A stretch of DNA of 64,000 bases, from positions 744,001-808,000 of the forward strand of contig SOPS01000001.1 in the NCBI GenBank assembly GCA_005239175.1. The letters run 5' to 3'. Positions 23,501 through 32,076 of this stretch are shown here, piece after piece. Under the pieces are notes generated by a model. The model saw only the letters and a program-made list of their open reading frames with translations. It had not been told where the DNA came from and ran no database searches. Position 1 is the first letter of the stretch, and each line of letters begins with the position of its first letter. The position numbers and the translations under genes were made by a program. Source of the DNA: a halophilic archaeon SHRA6. Lineage in GTDB: Archaea; Halobacteriota; Halobacteria; Halobacteriales; Haloferacaceae.

Positions 23501-24400
23501 TACCTGACAGAAAGCACGTGCTGAACTTAGGGGATGTAGTCAGCACGGGGACTGCGTTATTTTCACAAAATGAATCCTGAATTAGCCGGTAGAATAAGCC
23601 TGCGTATCGGTTATGGAAGTCCCATGGTTCACTACAGCTTGGGATATCTTTCATACGTATTATATCTGCCCAAGACTTATTTAGTGGGTCCACATACTCA
23701 TGAGGGAGGTATCAAGATCACCGATGTCCAAAGACGAAAAACAGAAACGAAAACGAATAACGACCACTGTCAGTCCAAAAACCAAGATGGACCTCAAAGA
23801 GGGAGAAGGGCCGATGGGCGTACAGATCGATAGACTGGTTAAAGACGAGTCTGAGATGGATTTCCACATCATCAATACAAATGCGCAACATCTCGATGAC
23901 GACGGTACGGAAATCTACCAAGCAGGGAAAGTCGTAACATATGGCTCCGAGAAATTCGAAAAGAAGCTGAAAAACATCAATCCAGGTGATGGAATTTTCT
24001 CTTATGTTAGCAAGGGAGAGGTAAATTATTCAGGAGGATTCAAAGCGTTCGGCATTGCTCGCGCACCATACGACGGGGTTCCAACTGAAGGCAATGCAAG
24101 GATTTACCCGAATGACAGTCACGAATATGAGTATCACGTCCCCGTTACTTGGCTAGCAGTCCTTCTGAACAATCGGACAGTTACAGTTTCCGAGAAACGC
24201 CGATTTGTCGGTGAACAACCCACGGACACGAAAATAAAGGCCCGTGATCAAGACCTTCGTCAGGGGTGCCGGCTACTTGCTGAGGTTATGCTCGGGAGAT
24301 CCGGCTATCCACTATCCTGGTAGCCACCTGTAAAATGGATTCTCTGTATTGACCACAACCGAGTCATAATATATCACTTATTGAGGATTTCAACAGAGCC
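23481..24400. mobile_element. 920-bp element with 22-bp perfect terminal inverted repeats and no transposase
   Basis: The left end 23481-23502 begins GGCTCTGTTGAAATCCTCAA. The right end 24379-24400 is its exact reverse complement over 22 bases. Sequences of this form terminate several haloarchaeal IS and MITE families, and related ends occur in this window at 57522, 60209 and 63673. The only gene inside is the EVE/PUA-like gene; no transposase is present. The bases flanking the ends do not show a clear target duplication, so it may be old or formed by recombination between two single ends. Confidence 0.6.
23724..24323 (+). CDS. EVE/PUA-like domain protein carried inside the inverted-repeat element
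   Basis: The protein has 199 residues from the ATG at 23724. The basic N-terminus (MSKDEKQKRKRITTTVSPKT) precedes an EVE-like beta-barrel. It includes INPGDGIFSYVSKGEVNYSG, GFKAFGIARAPYDGVPTEG and YEYHVPVTWLAVLL, where the conserved W closes the pocket. EVE and related PUA-like domains bind modified bases and often act as the reader of modification-dependent restriction enzymes. There is no attached nuclease here, so it may be a stand-alone reader or antirestriction protein. Its position between perfect inverted repeats makes it transposon cargo. A longer in-frame start at 23700 is less likely. Confidence 0.6.
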   Translation: MSKDEKQKRKRITTTVSPKTKMDLKEGEGPMGVQIDRLVKDESEMDFHIINTNAQHLDDDGTEIYQAGKVVTYGSEKFEKKLKNINPGDGIFSYVSKGEVNYSGGFKAFGIARAPYDGVPTEGNARIYPNDSHEYEYHVPVTWLAVLLNNRTVTVSEKRRFVGEQPTDTKIKARDQDLRQGCRLLAEVMLGRSGYPLSW

Positions 24401-25197
24401 TGAACCAGCTAAATGAAATCCGCAGCCGGGTGGAAGAGACAAAGTTAGCAAAACAAAGAGCAGACAATATCGCAGAGATGCTTCCAAGAGTAATTATCTC
24501 CAAATATATCCCGGAAGATGGGGGTTCTAATGATTGGAAAAAGGTAACTGCAGATGATGTCTGTGAGTATATTCAGAGAGGAAAACAAACGGAGTATTCA
24601 GAAGATGGTGAAGTCAACATCATCAATCAGCGATGTATCTATTGGGATGGTTTACTTCTCTCAAATTCTCGAACACTCTCAGAAAACCAACGGCCGAAAT
24701 GGCAAGATTACCGATATCTTCAGGCTGGCGACGTAGTTCTTAACTCTACTGGAGTTGGTACTGTTGGTAGAGCCCAAATTTTCCCTGGAAATGACGAGCC
24801 GTATGTTGTAGATGGTCACGTTACGGTAATGAGACCATCTAAACAAATCCGGCCAGAGTTTCTTTGGTACTTCTTATGGTCGGAGGGAGGGCAGAAGCAA
24901 ATAGATGCCACCGGTAGTACTGGCCAAATTGAATTACGTAAGAAAGATGTACTCAACTTAGATGTTCCTCTTCCTCCACTTGACGAACAAGACGAGATAA
25001 TCAAGAAGCTTGAATCATATCAGCGGCAGATAAATAACATCCAATCTGCTTGTGATGAGAGGCACGAAGTAGTTGACAAACTGTCACGCTCTATCTTAAA
25101 CAAGGCATTCAAGGGACAAATGACTCATTCTACTTATAATAAATCCTTGGAGAAGAAACCGGAGCAGAGGAAACTAGAACAGTTCAAGTCGTCCTAA
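24400..25197 (+). pseudogene. hsdS: Type I restriction specificity subunit HsdS, C-terminal half only
   Basis: The frame opens inside the transposon end and runs to 25197, and the first usable start is the GTG at 24430. It contains a central conserved helix (NEIRSRVEETKLAKQRADNI), one complete target-recognition domain (VTADDVCEYIQRGKQTEYSE, then YRYLQAGDVVLNSTGVGTVG and LWYFLWSEGGQKQI), and the C-terminal conserved helix (VPLPPLDEQDEIIKKLESYQ). Normal HsdS has two recognition domains, about 400 residues; the first half is missing exactly at the element boundary. No hsdM or hsdR is in the window. A half-HsdS can work as a dimer, but loss by insertion is simpler. Very AT-rich. Confidence 0.8.
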
Positions 25198-25480
25198 ATT
25201 CCTGGGTTTTTGTGAGATAGCCAGGAGTCCTTACAATATCTAGCAATCGGAGGTGCCATAGACCAGCCACGGCACTCACGTTGTGCGCCGCTGCCTACTA
25301 CCTATTGTTCTACGAGGGATAGAAGAAATGAAGGGTCGATAATAGTTTGGCCTCGGCACTCATAGGGATCGTCACCACGGGCTGCCACACCCGATCGGAT
25401 CGGTGTGCGTCGTCATCGGCCGATCGATATTTCTAACCGAAGCCAAAAGATCGTATCGTCTCGATCGCCCTACCCCTGAG
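25198..25480. other. Intergenic at the right edge of the island
   Basis: Composition changes here from AT-rich to the CGATCG-rich core. A 15-base motif TGGCCTCGGCACTCA at 25348-25362 repeats the one at 12660-12674. No gene is supported. Confidence 0.5.
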
Positions 25481-25696
25481 TCACCCGTCCTGCGGATCGA
25501 CCATCGCCTGATTATTCCGATCGACCAGATTCGCAAGTCTTCGCGTACAGCCGGTATCAAACATCGCCGGGGCGCGATCGCACGCGGATCGCTCCGGAGC
25601 CTCGATTGTCTCTGGGTCGGGGCCAATCGCTCGTGGGGTCGCAATGCTGTCTGGAGTCTGTGCAACGCCGGTGGTCGCTGTCGAGTGTGTGTGCAT
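25481..25696 (-). CDS. Possible small protein of 71 aa
   Basis: The frame begins MHTHSTATTGVAQTPDSIAT and ends NNQAMVDPQDG. Codon use and acidity are compatible with a haloarchaeal gene, but there is no recognisable domain, and the opposite strand is also open. Upstream of it, 25697-25875 contains an AT-rich patch that could serve this gene or nothing. Confidence 0.3.
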   Translation of the reverse strand: MHTHSTATTGVAQTPDSIATPRAIGPDPETIEAPERSACDRAPAMFDTGCTRRLANLVDRNNQAMVDPQDG

Positions 25697-25875
25697 GTTG
25701 GTCGGTGAAACGGTTAGCAGTCGGTGCAGCCTGCGAAAAGGATCGTTACCGTCCTACACCTACGACCAACATTTGTATTTCCACCAATAACCCGATACTA
25801 CATAAACTTTCATTATAGATTAAAGCTTGCCGATCGGCGGGTGGTCGATCGGGGAGCCAGTTCACTGCGGCCGCC

Positions 25876-27066
25876 TCAATCGTCGATCCGTTCGCGTGCG
25901 GCGGCGACGAGCATCGGAAGGAAAACGGTCGCATCACCGGTGATCGTCGCGTTCCGCGCGTCCTTGCGGAGTTTCCCCCACGATCGCGCCTCATCGAGCG
26001 ACGCCCCCGAGAGCCCGCCCGTGGAAGCAGGATCCATCGTGATCTGGACCGCATAGTCGTACGCCCCTGGCGTGACGAGCATCGTCTGCAGCGTGAAGTT
26101 CTTCGGGACGCCCCCGCCGACGAGCAGACAGCCGGCCCGATCGGCGTAGTAGGCGGTGTCGGTGAGCGCGGTCATGTCAGAGAGCGCATCGAGCGTAAGC
26201 CCAGAGGTTTGCGAGTACATCCACGCCTGCAAGCCCAGAATGGAGTCCTGCACAGCCGGACAGTAGATCGGCACGTCCGATTCGTACGCCGCCGCGGCGA
26301 TTCCGGGATCCTCCGCGATGTCGTCGCGCTCGTTGGCCTCGGCGTTCGCTCGACCCAGTTGCGCACACAGCTCCTCGATCCCGACAGAATCCTCTTCGGC
26401 CAGCGGCGGAAACACTGACTCCCGAAGATGGCCCTCGAAGAGGGTGAAGTGTTCCTGTGGGAGGTAGACGTTGTAGATCCGATCGACCTCCTCGTCGCGC
26501 AGCGATTCGTCGAACTCCCGTTCGTCCATGTCGGGATGGTGATGTCTGCCGTGGTGGTGTTTACCGCCGATCGCCTCGATCGAGTCGTGGGTGAGGTTCG
26601 CGCCGGTCGTCACGAGCACGTCGACGTAGCCGTCGCGGATGAGTTCGGAGACGACCCGCCGCATCCCTGTGGGAACCATCGCACCCGCCAGCGACATGAA
26701 CACCGTACAGTCGTCGTCTGCGAGCATCTCCGCGTAGATATCGGCAGCCTCGTGAACGCTTTGTGCGCCGATCCCGGCGTTGCCGTACTCCGCGACGAGG
26801 TCCCCGACCGTCATCCCGCCGCTGACGCGGGTGTGTCCGATCGGATCGTGATCGAACTCCGATCGCTCCGGCGGTTTATACCCGCCCGTGTCGTGGTCGT
26901 TGTGATCGCCGTGGGCATCGTGATCCCCGTGGTCGTCGTGAGCATCGGGTTCTTCGCGCCCGTCATGAGTATCGTGGTCGTTGCGATCGCCGTTGGCATC
27001 GTGATCTTCGTGATCGCCGTGGCCCCCGGCTTCGTCTGGCGAGCCGTGGTCCTCCTCGTCAGTCAT
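25876..27066 (-). CDS. dhs: Deoxyhypusine synthase with a His/Asp-rich N-terminal extension
   Basis: The protein has 396 residues from the ATG at 27066. It transfers the aminobutyl group to the conserved lysine of archaeal IF5A, in the cytosol with NAD+. The Rossmann-like core has VFMSLAGAMVPTGMRRVVSE, VDVLVTTGANLTHDSIEAIG, GLTLDALSDMTALTDTAYYA and the catalytic-lysine motif LVGGGVPKNF. Before the core lies an unusual stretch at residues about 10-70 of alternating Asp, His, Gly and Asn (repeats like HGDHEDHDANGD), probably metal-binding or a halophilic linker. A second HHHGRHHHPD cluster is internal. The longer in-frame upstream region was rejected as non-coding Ser/Thr/Pro sequence overlapping the SAMP gene region. 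Confidence 0.9.
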   Translation of the reverse strand: MTDEEDHGSPDEAGGHGDHEDHDANGDRNDHDTHDGREEPDAHDDHGDHDAHGDHNDHDTGGYKPPERSEFDHDPIGHTRVSGGMTVGDLVAEYGNAGIGAQSVHEAADIYAEMLADDDCTVFMSLAGAMVPTGMRRVVSELIRDGYVDVLVTTGANLTHDSIEAIGGKHHHGRHHHPDMDEREFDESLRDEEVDRIYNVYLPQEHFTLFEGHLRESVFPPLAEEDSVGIEELCAQLGRANAEANERDDIAEDPGIAAAAYESDVPIYCPAVQDSILGLQAWMYSQTSGLTLDALSDMTALTDTAYYADRAGCLLVGGGVPKNFTLQTMLVTPGAYDYAVQITMDPASTGGLSGASLDEARSWGKLRKDARNATITGDATVFLPMLVAAARERIDD

Positions 27067-27130
27067 GGCTTCGTCTCCGGCGGCGATCGGTTTGAAGCGC
27101 ACGGATCGCACTCGGAAAATCCCACAGCCG

Positions 27131-27406
27131 TCATCCGCCGCTGACGGGCGGGAATAGCGCCAGTTCGGTGTCGTCGTCGATCGGGGTGTCGAGCCCATCG
27201 AGTGCGGTGACGGCGGTTCCGTCGACGAGGAGATTGATGTGGTCGGCAACCTCGCCGTCATTGTTCAATACCTCTGCAGAGAGGTCGGGATACGCATCCA
27301 ACAGTGTGTCGAGGGCGTCGCCGACCGTTTCGTCCGTGTCGCGATCGAGTTCGATCGTCCGATCCCCGGCGGCTTCCGCCAAAGTCGCAAAGAGCTTCCA
27401 GTGCAT
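27131..27406 (-). CDS. samp1: Small archaeal modifier protein SAMP1 (MoaD/ThiS family)
   Basis: The protein has 91 residues with the beta-grasp fold of ubiquitin-like sulfur carriers. It begins MHWKLFATLAEAAGDRTIEL, has DHINLLVDG in the middle, and ends ELALFPPVSGG with the C-terminal Gly-Gly that is activated by an E1 (UbaA). SAMP1 of Haloferax volcanii has the same start and PPVSGG tail. It conjugates to lysines of target proteins and donates sulfur for molybdopterin. It lies 64 bases upstream of the deoxyhypusine synthase on the same strand. Confidence 0.93.
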   Translation of the reverse strand: MHWKLFATLAEAAGDRTIELDRDTDETVGDALDTLLDAYPDLSAEVLNNDGEVADHINLLVDGTAVTALDGLDTPIDDDTELALFPPVSGG

Positions 27407-27465
27407 ATTCCAGAGAAGCCATCCCCACCGTATGAGCGTTGTGCCGGCGGCGAACGAGACGACAG

Positions 27466-28746
27466 CTACGATGGTCCCGAATCAGTTGATGTGGGAGTGT
27501 TCGCACTCGTACTCTCGCCGGTAGATTCTGCGGTAGAATCTCCATCGCCAGCGGAGCCGTCATCTGTAGAGCGATCGTCCTCTTTCGGGGAGTGTGCACG
27601 CTCTTCGAGCCGGCGCAGCACGTCTGGGCGACCGAGCGCGTACACCGTGTCGCCGTCGGCAAAGCGCCGATCGCGATCGGGAATTGGAACGGTAGTCCCG
27701 TCGACCGACCGGATCGCGACCACGATCACACCCGCCTCTCGGACCAACCCGCCTGAAAGTTCGCTGCCGGGGTCCACGTCGATCGCCGCCATCGTCTCGT
27801 CAACACCGCGAAGCAGTGTCGCAAACTCCCGATCCGGCTGCGGTTCTTCGGGTAACGTGACTACCCGATAGCGCTCGGTGGGATCAATCCGATCGGCATC
27901 GGCCGCATCAATCGCGACGGTGACCACGTCAGATGCGACCCCACGGAGCTCCCCAGAGACGAGCCGCTTCGGCTGCTCGCCGGAGCTCCAGATCTGTATC
28001 AAATCACCCGGTGAGGCGTTATTCGGTGGGTCTGCAGACAGTGCAACCGCGACAGTTCCCGGTGCAAGCGTTGGACCGACGCCAGCCATCCGCGAACCGA
28101 CCGCGAGGTACTCAACCTCCCCCTCCTCGGTCAGATCCACGTCGACGTAACCGATCGCGTAGTCTTCTTTGATCCGCGATATGAGTCGTTCCCGAAGCAC
28201 GCCAACGGTGAGCCGCCGCGGGAAGACGAGCTGTTTGCCTGCCATCTCCGTTTTTGTTTCTTCAGAGACTGGATCGTAGCTCACCATGTCTTCAATTTCA
28301 TCGGGAAGCGTTACTGTGGTGGCGCGGCCGGCCGATCGCACGACAGTTCCCATGTCTCCTTCGAACTGTCTGAGTGCCGGCATCGACAGCACGTTCGTCG
28401 CGACCGCATCTCCGGCCCGCCTGCCAACCGGAGCCGCAAGGCTTGCGACACCCAACACGACCACGTTGAAAAGCACCGTCTCGATCTGAAAGAGATCGGT
28501 GCCGCCACTGCTGACGATTGCACCGAGAGAGGCGGTGTTGATGTACAACGCGACCACGGCGACGCCGATCAACACCGCGATCCCCTCTGGAACTTCCTCT
28601 GCGAAGTACCACCGGTACACGAGCGCGATCGCGGCCGCACCGAGAAGCGACAGCAACGCGAACGTGACGAGCGTGACAATGGCTACGAGCGGATCCCCGA
28701 AGGTGACACCCGTTTGGCCCACACCGCGGGCGAACGGATTAATCAC
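27466..28746 (-). CDS. Membrane protein with TrkA-C (RCK_C) domains, second of a pair
   Basis: The protein has 426 residues from a GTG at 28746 that overlaps the stop of the upstream gene (GTGA). Three or four hydrophobic segments lie in the first 140 residues (LVAIVTLVTFALLSLLGAAA, GIAVLIGVAVVALYI). Long soluble regions with a TrkA-C fold follow (VNPF..., then LSGGLVREAGVIVVAIRSVD and FADGDTVYALGRPDVLRRLE). RCK_C domains bind ligands that gate potassium transport. The C-terminus is Ser/Thr/Asp-rich. Translational coupling with 28743-29969 and divergence from the K+ channel suggest a joint role in K+ homeostasis. Confidence 0.8.
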   Translation of the reverse strand: MINPFARGVGQTGVTFGDPLVAIVTLVTFALLSLLGAAAIALVYRWYFAEEVPEGIAVLIGVAVVALYINTASLGAIVSSGGTDLFQIETVLFNVVVLGVASLAAPVGRRAGDAVATNVLSMPALRQFEGDMGTVVRSAGRATTVTLPDEIEDMVSYDPVSEETKTEMAGKQLVFPRRLTVGVLRERLISRIKEDYAIGYVDVDLTEEGEVEYLAVGSRMAGVGPTLAPGTVAVALSADPPNNASPGDLIQIWSSGEQPKRLVSGELRGVASDVVTVAIDAADADRIDPTERYRVVTLPEEPQPDREFATLLRGVDETMAAIDVDPGSELSGGLVREAGVIVVAIRSVDGTTVPIPDRDRRFADGDTVYALGRPDVLRRLEERAHSPKEDDRSTDDGSAGDGDSTAESTGESTSANTPTSTDSGPS

Positions 28747-29969
28747 GCTGCGGCCTCCGTGAACGTCTTGATCGCGGCAGGCGCGCCAATCACGTACAGT
28801 TCGTCGCCCGCCGACAGCGGCTGGGATCCCCGTGGAGCGACCACCCATCGCTCGTGTTTGACTGCGAGGATTGCCACATCGTAGGCCTCCCGGACATCAA
28901 CCGCACCGATCGTATGGCCGTCGAGCGGCCCGCCAGCGTCGACAGTGACCCGCTTGAACCGAACGCCCGCTCGCTTGAGCAGTGTCGTCAGTTCGATCTC
29001 ATGGTGTGTCCCACGAGAAAGGACGACGATCGTTCCACGATCGACCCCGAGCAGCCGTTTGGCCTCTTTGGGTGTGACCGCAACCGTCACGCGGCCCTCC
29101 CCACCGGTGGTGACTGCCGCAGCCGGAGCCGCTTGCACCTCTTCGGAGCCCCCGTCAGTTACGACCGGCTTCGAATCCGACGTCGGCTGGTCCTCTTTCG
29201 ATTTCGCTCCCGTTTTGGCGGCGATCAACACGCCTTCGACGGTTACGTCCTGGGCGACAATGCGGACCTGTTCGCCGCGGGCTAATCCGGTGGGAACGAG
29301 CGCCGGGATCGAGACTGCGCGTTTTCCCGCTGGGACGCGCTTCGAGATTGTCCCGGTCGGCGGGGCCGCAGAAACCACCGCCTCCGCGTTAGCGTTCAAC
29401 TCCACGGAGACGGCCGCGAGGTCGAGTTTGGATCGAAGCCGATCGGTGAATCGGGTCTCGAGTTCCTCGACGGGAAGGTCTGCGGGGAATCGCCACTCTC
29501 CTTCGCGGATTGCAGCCCGATCGGTCGCCGATAGCGGCGGGTATCCTTCGAGGTCGCCGATCTCGCCAATGACCGTGATTTTGACCTCGTTTCGACCACC
29601 CACGAGTTCGATCACGTCGGTGTTGAGTGTCCGGTCTCGGAGTTTTCGAAACGAGACCCGTCGGGGCACGCTCGCCCCGAGTTTGTCGCCCTGTGCGTGT
29701 GCGTACAGTGCGAGCATCAACACGACGAGAATGGCCGTCACGATTGCCGTTGCGTTCTCCGAAGAGCGGATCGTCGGGTCGTTGAGTGCCATCAGTCCAC
29801 CGTTGACGCCGGCGATCGCCAGCGCCAACACGACGACACCTAACCCGGGGATCGTCACCCCCGTGAAGTATTTGAATACGAACCCGAGCACCCCGGCGAT
29901 TACGGCCGGGATGATTCCGGTAATGATCCCTAAATAGATCCCCAGAAGGATTTCGAACGGAAGCGCCAT
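28743..29969 (-). CDS. Membrane protein with TrkA-C (RCK_C) domain, first of a pair
   Basis: The protein has 408 residues from the ATG at 29969; an ATG at 29990 would add seven residues. Three hydrophobic segments occupy the first 95 residues (LLGIYLGIITGIIPAVIAGV, GLGVVVLALAIAGVNGGLMA, AIVTAILVVLMLALYA). Soluble domains follow, including a C-terminal TrkA-C module (VDVREAYDVAILAVKHERWV then PLSAGDELYVIGAPAAIKTF). There is no pore motif, so it is not itself a channel. The gene overlaps the next by four bases and diverges from the K+ channel gene, making a three-gene potassium module. Confidence 0.8.
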   Translation of the reverse strand: MALPFEILLGIYLGIITGIIPAVIAGVLGFVFKYFTGVTIPGLGVVVLALAIAGVNGGLMALNDPTIRSSENATAIVTAILVVLMLALYAHAQGDKLGASVPRRVSFRKLRDRTLNTDVIELVGGRNEVKITVIGEIGDLEGYPPLSATDRAAIREGEWRFPADLPVEELETRFTDRLRSKLDLAAVSVELNANAEAVVSAAPPTGTISKRVPAGKRAVSIPALVPTGLARGEQVRIVAQDVTVEGVLIAAKTGAKSKEDQPTSDSKPVVTDGGSEEVQAAPAAAVTTGGEGRVTVAVTPKEAKRLLGVDRGTIVVLSRGTHHEIELTTLLKRAGVRFKRVTVDAGGPLDGHTIGAVDVREAYDVAILAVKHERWVVAPRGSQPLSAGDELYVIGAPAAIKTFTEAAA

Positions 29970-30070
29970 ATCCACCCAGATAGTCGCCATTTATAAAAGT
30001 CATCGGCCCTCTGGCTGTGGGCAACCTGACCTACCGCACGCCGATTGGTATCCTCGCTGGACTACGGGCT

Positions 30071-30082
30071 ATTTATTTATAC
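30071..30082 (+). promoter_or_regulatory. TATA element for the potassium channel gene
   Basis: ATTTATTTATAC is centred about 26 bases before the ATG at 30102. It rules against the upstream in-frame start at 30045, which precedes the element. Confidence 0.6.
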
Positions 30083-30101
30083 TGAAAAAAGAGGGCAGGT
30101 A

Positions 30102-31250
30102 ATGGCGTGGAGTCGCGAGCTCATAACCGTCCGGGCGTCGATCCTGCTGACCTTCGCCGTGGCCGCGCTCTCGATCGTCGTCGGGTTGGTCCACATCTCG
30201 ACCGGCGGTGTCGATAGCGCATACGCCCAGATCGTCCCGCCGGCGATCCGCCGAACGGTTGGGTTCACCGGGACCCTGACTGGCTTCACCATTCTCGCAG
30301 GTGCGTGGGCGCTGCGGAACCGCTACCGGATCGGCTGGTATGTGACCGTGGTGTTGCTGCCGATCACGGCCGCACAGGGGTTGTTGCAGGTTTCGCCGTT
30401 TTCAGTGCCCCTCGTCGTCCTGTCGGTCGTGTCGATCCCCGCGCTTGTCTACAACCGGAGCCGGTTCGATCGGGCGTTCTCACCCTCGATGACCCAGATG
30501 GCCGCCAGCCTCTCGCTCGTCACCGCGGTCGCGTACGGCACGCTGGGATCGTATGCGCTGCGCGAGGAGTTCAACAACCTCAACACGATCACCGACGCGT
30601 TCTACTACACGATCGTCACCGCAAGCACGGTCGGCTACGGCGACATCACTCCCGAATCTGAACTCGGTCTGTTGTTCGGGATCTCGGTGCTCGTGTTGAA
30701 CGTTTCCGCCTTCGCGGTCGCACTCGGTGTCCTCTTGACTCCGGCGATCGAAGCACAACTCTCCAAAGCCCTCGGGCGCATGACAGAATCACAGTTCAAC
30801 CTCCTCGACGACCACATTCTCATCCTCGGCGATGGGGATCTGACCGAACCGATCATCGAACACATTGACAACGGGACCGATTTTGCGATCGTCACGACGA
30901 ACGAAACACGAGCGCGCCGGTATGCCGATCACGACTATTCAGTGCTTACGGCCGATCCAAGTGACGAAGAGCCGCTCGTTCGTGTCGGAATTAAGGACGC
31001 CCGCGCCGCGATCGTCGCGACCGAAAACGACGCCCAGGACGCGCTGGCGATCCTCACAGCCCGACAGCTCAATCCCGACCTTACGATCCTCGCGGCGGCC
31101 ACGCAACGAGAGAACGTCGCCAAGCTCCGCCGGGCCGGCGCGGATCGAGTCATCAGTCCGGCAATGATCGGCGGGCGGCTGCTGGCGGCTTCGGCGATCG
31201 GCGGCCGCGACGCCGAAGATGCCTCCCAGCAGCTACTCGGCGAGGATTGA
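30102..31250 (+). CDS. Potassium channel with cytoplasmic RCK (TrkA-N) domain
   Basis: The protein has 382 residues. Hydrophobic segments in the first 150 residues precede the pore: helix TDAFYYTIVTASTVGYGDIT with the TVGYGD selectivity filter, then an inner helix LLFGISVLVLNVSAFAVALG. The C-terminal RCK_N domain has HILILGDGDLTEPIIEH in the position of the nucleotide-binding loop, followed by an acidic GIKDARAAIVATENDAQDAL. Haloarchaea keep molar K+ inside, so regulated K+ efflux or uptake is central. The glycine pattern of the nucleotide loop is intact (G-D-G-D). It is divergent from two TrkA-C membrane proteins that may share its control. Confidence 0.9.
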   Translation: MAWSRELITVRASILLTFAVAALSIVVGLVHISTGGVDSAYAQIVPPAIRRTVGFTGTLTGFTILAGAWALRNRYRIGWYVTVVLLPITAAQGLLQVSPFSVPLVVLSVVSIPALVYNRSRFDRAFSPSMTQMAASLSLVTAVAYGTLGSYALREEFNNLNTITDAFYYTIVTASTVGYGDITPESELGLLFGISVLVLNVSAFAVALGVLLTPAIEAQLSKALGRMTESQFNLLDDHILILGDGDLTEPIIEHIDNGTDFAIVTTNETRARRYADHDYSVLTADPSDEEPLVRVGIKDARAAIVATENDAQDALAILTARQLNPDLTILAAATQRENVAKLRRAGADRVISPAMIGGRLLAASAIGGRDAEDASQQLLGED

Positions 31251-31283
31251 TCCCCAGAGACTGCCAACCAGACGTCGGTCCTA

Positions 31284-32009
31284 CTACAGTGTCGCAGCCG
31301 CCGAGAGCGTGATCGCAATCGCCCGCTCGACGTTGTTTTTCGCCTTCTCGGGGAGTTCCTCGTCGCTGTCAGCTCCTTTTTGCGTTCCCTCAACGAGGTT
31401 GCCGTCGACCGTACAGATCGCGCCGGCGCGCATCCCCTTGCGGCGGGCGATCGAGAAGACCGCCGCGGCCTCCATCTCGATCGCGAGCAGATTCGCGGCC
31501 TCCCAGTCGCGAACGTACTCGTCAGACTCGTTGTAGAAGGCGTCGTCGGAGACAATCGGGCCGACGTGGACGTCCTCATCGTTCGCCTCGGCGGCGTCGA
31601 CGAGCGCGGTCAACACGCCATAGTCGGGAACCGCCGGGTAGGTCGCAGACTCGTAGCGCTTCGACGTGCCCTCTTCTTTCGCCGCGCCGGTCGCGACGAC
31701 CATATCGCCGATCTCGATCCCAGCCTGCAGAGCACCGGTTGTGCCACAGCGGATTACCGTTTCGACGCCGGCGGCATTGAGCTCCTCAACGGCGATCGCG
31801 GCAGACGGACAGCCAATCCCTGTCGAGCAGATCGTGAGCTCACGGCCCTCGTAGGTCGCGTTGACGAGTTTGTACTCGCGGTTTTCCGCGATCGTCTCGG
31901 CGTTCGTACACTGGGCGGCAATGCGATCGACGCGGCCCGGATCGCCAGGAATGATCGCGATGTCGTGGACGTCGCCTTCCTCGATGAGCAGATGCGGCTG
32001 TTTTGCCAT
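31284..32009 (-). CDS. udp: Uridine phosphorylase / nucleoside phosphorylase
   Basis: This 241-residue cytosolic enzyme belongs to the PNP/UDP family, which cleaves uridine (or another nucleoside) with phosphate. Characteristic motifs are AIIPGDPGRVDRIA (phosphate loop), ICSTGIGCPSAAIAVEEL, VIRCGTTGALQ (conserved Arg and Gly), and LLAIEMEAAAVFSIAR with the ribose-binding Glu-Met-Glu. GAICTVDGNLVEG near the end is also typical of uridine phosphorylases. The gene is convergent with the K+ channel gene. The length is typical for the family. Confidence 0.9.
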   Translation of the reverse strand: MAKQPHLLIEEGDVHDIAIIPGDPGRVDRIAAQCTNAETIAENREYKLVNATYEGRELTICSTGIGCPSAAIAVEELNAAGVETVIRCGTTGALQAGIEIGDMVVATGAAKEEGTSKRYESATYPAVPDYGVLTALVDAAEANDEDVHVGPIVSDDAFYNESDEYVRDWEAANLLAIEMEAAAVFSIARRKGMRAGAICTVDGNLVEGTQKGADSDEELPEKAKNNVERAIAITLSAAATL

Positions 32010-32076
32010 GTGCAGTCACTCGTGCGTCCGCGAGAAAAACGGTCCGATCGCGGGTCTCCACGCCGGCGGCGTTCTG

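Noticed and set aside
26428-27144. Long plus-strand frame (238 codons) rich in Val and Ile
   Set aside because: It is the antisense shadow of the deoxyhypusine synthase; the GAC/CAC repeats read as GTC/GTG on the other strand.
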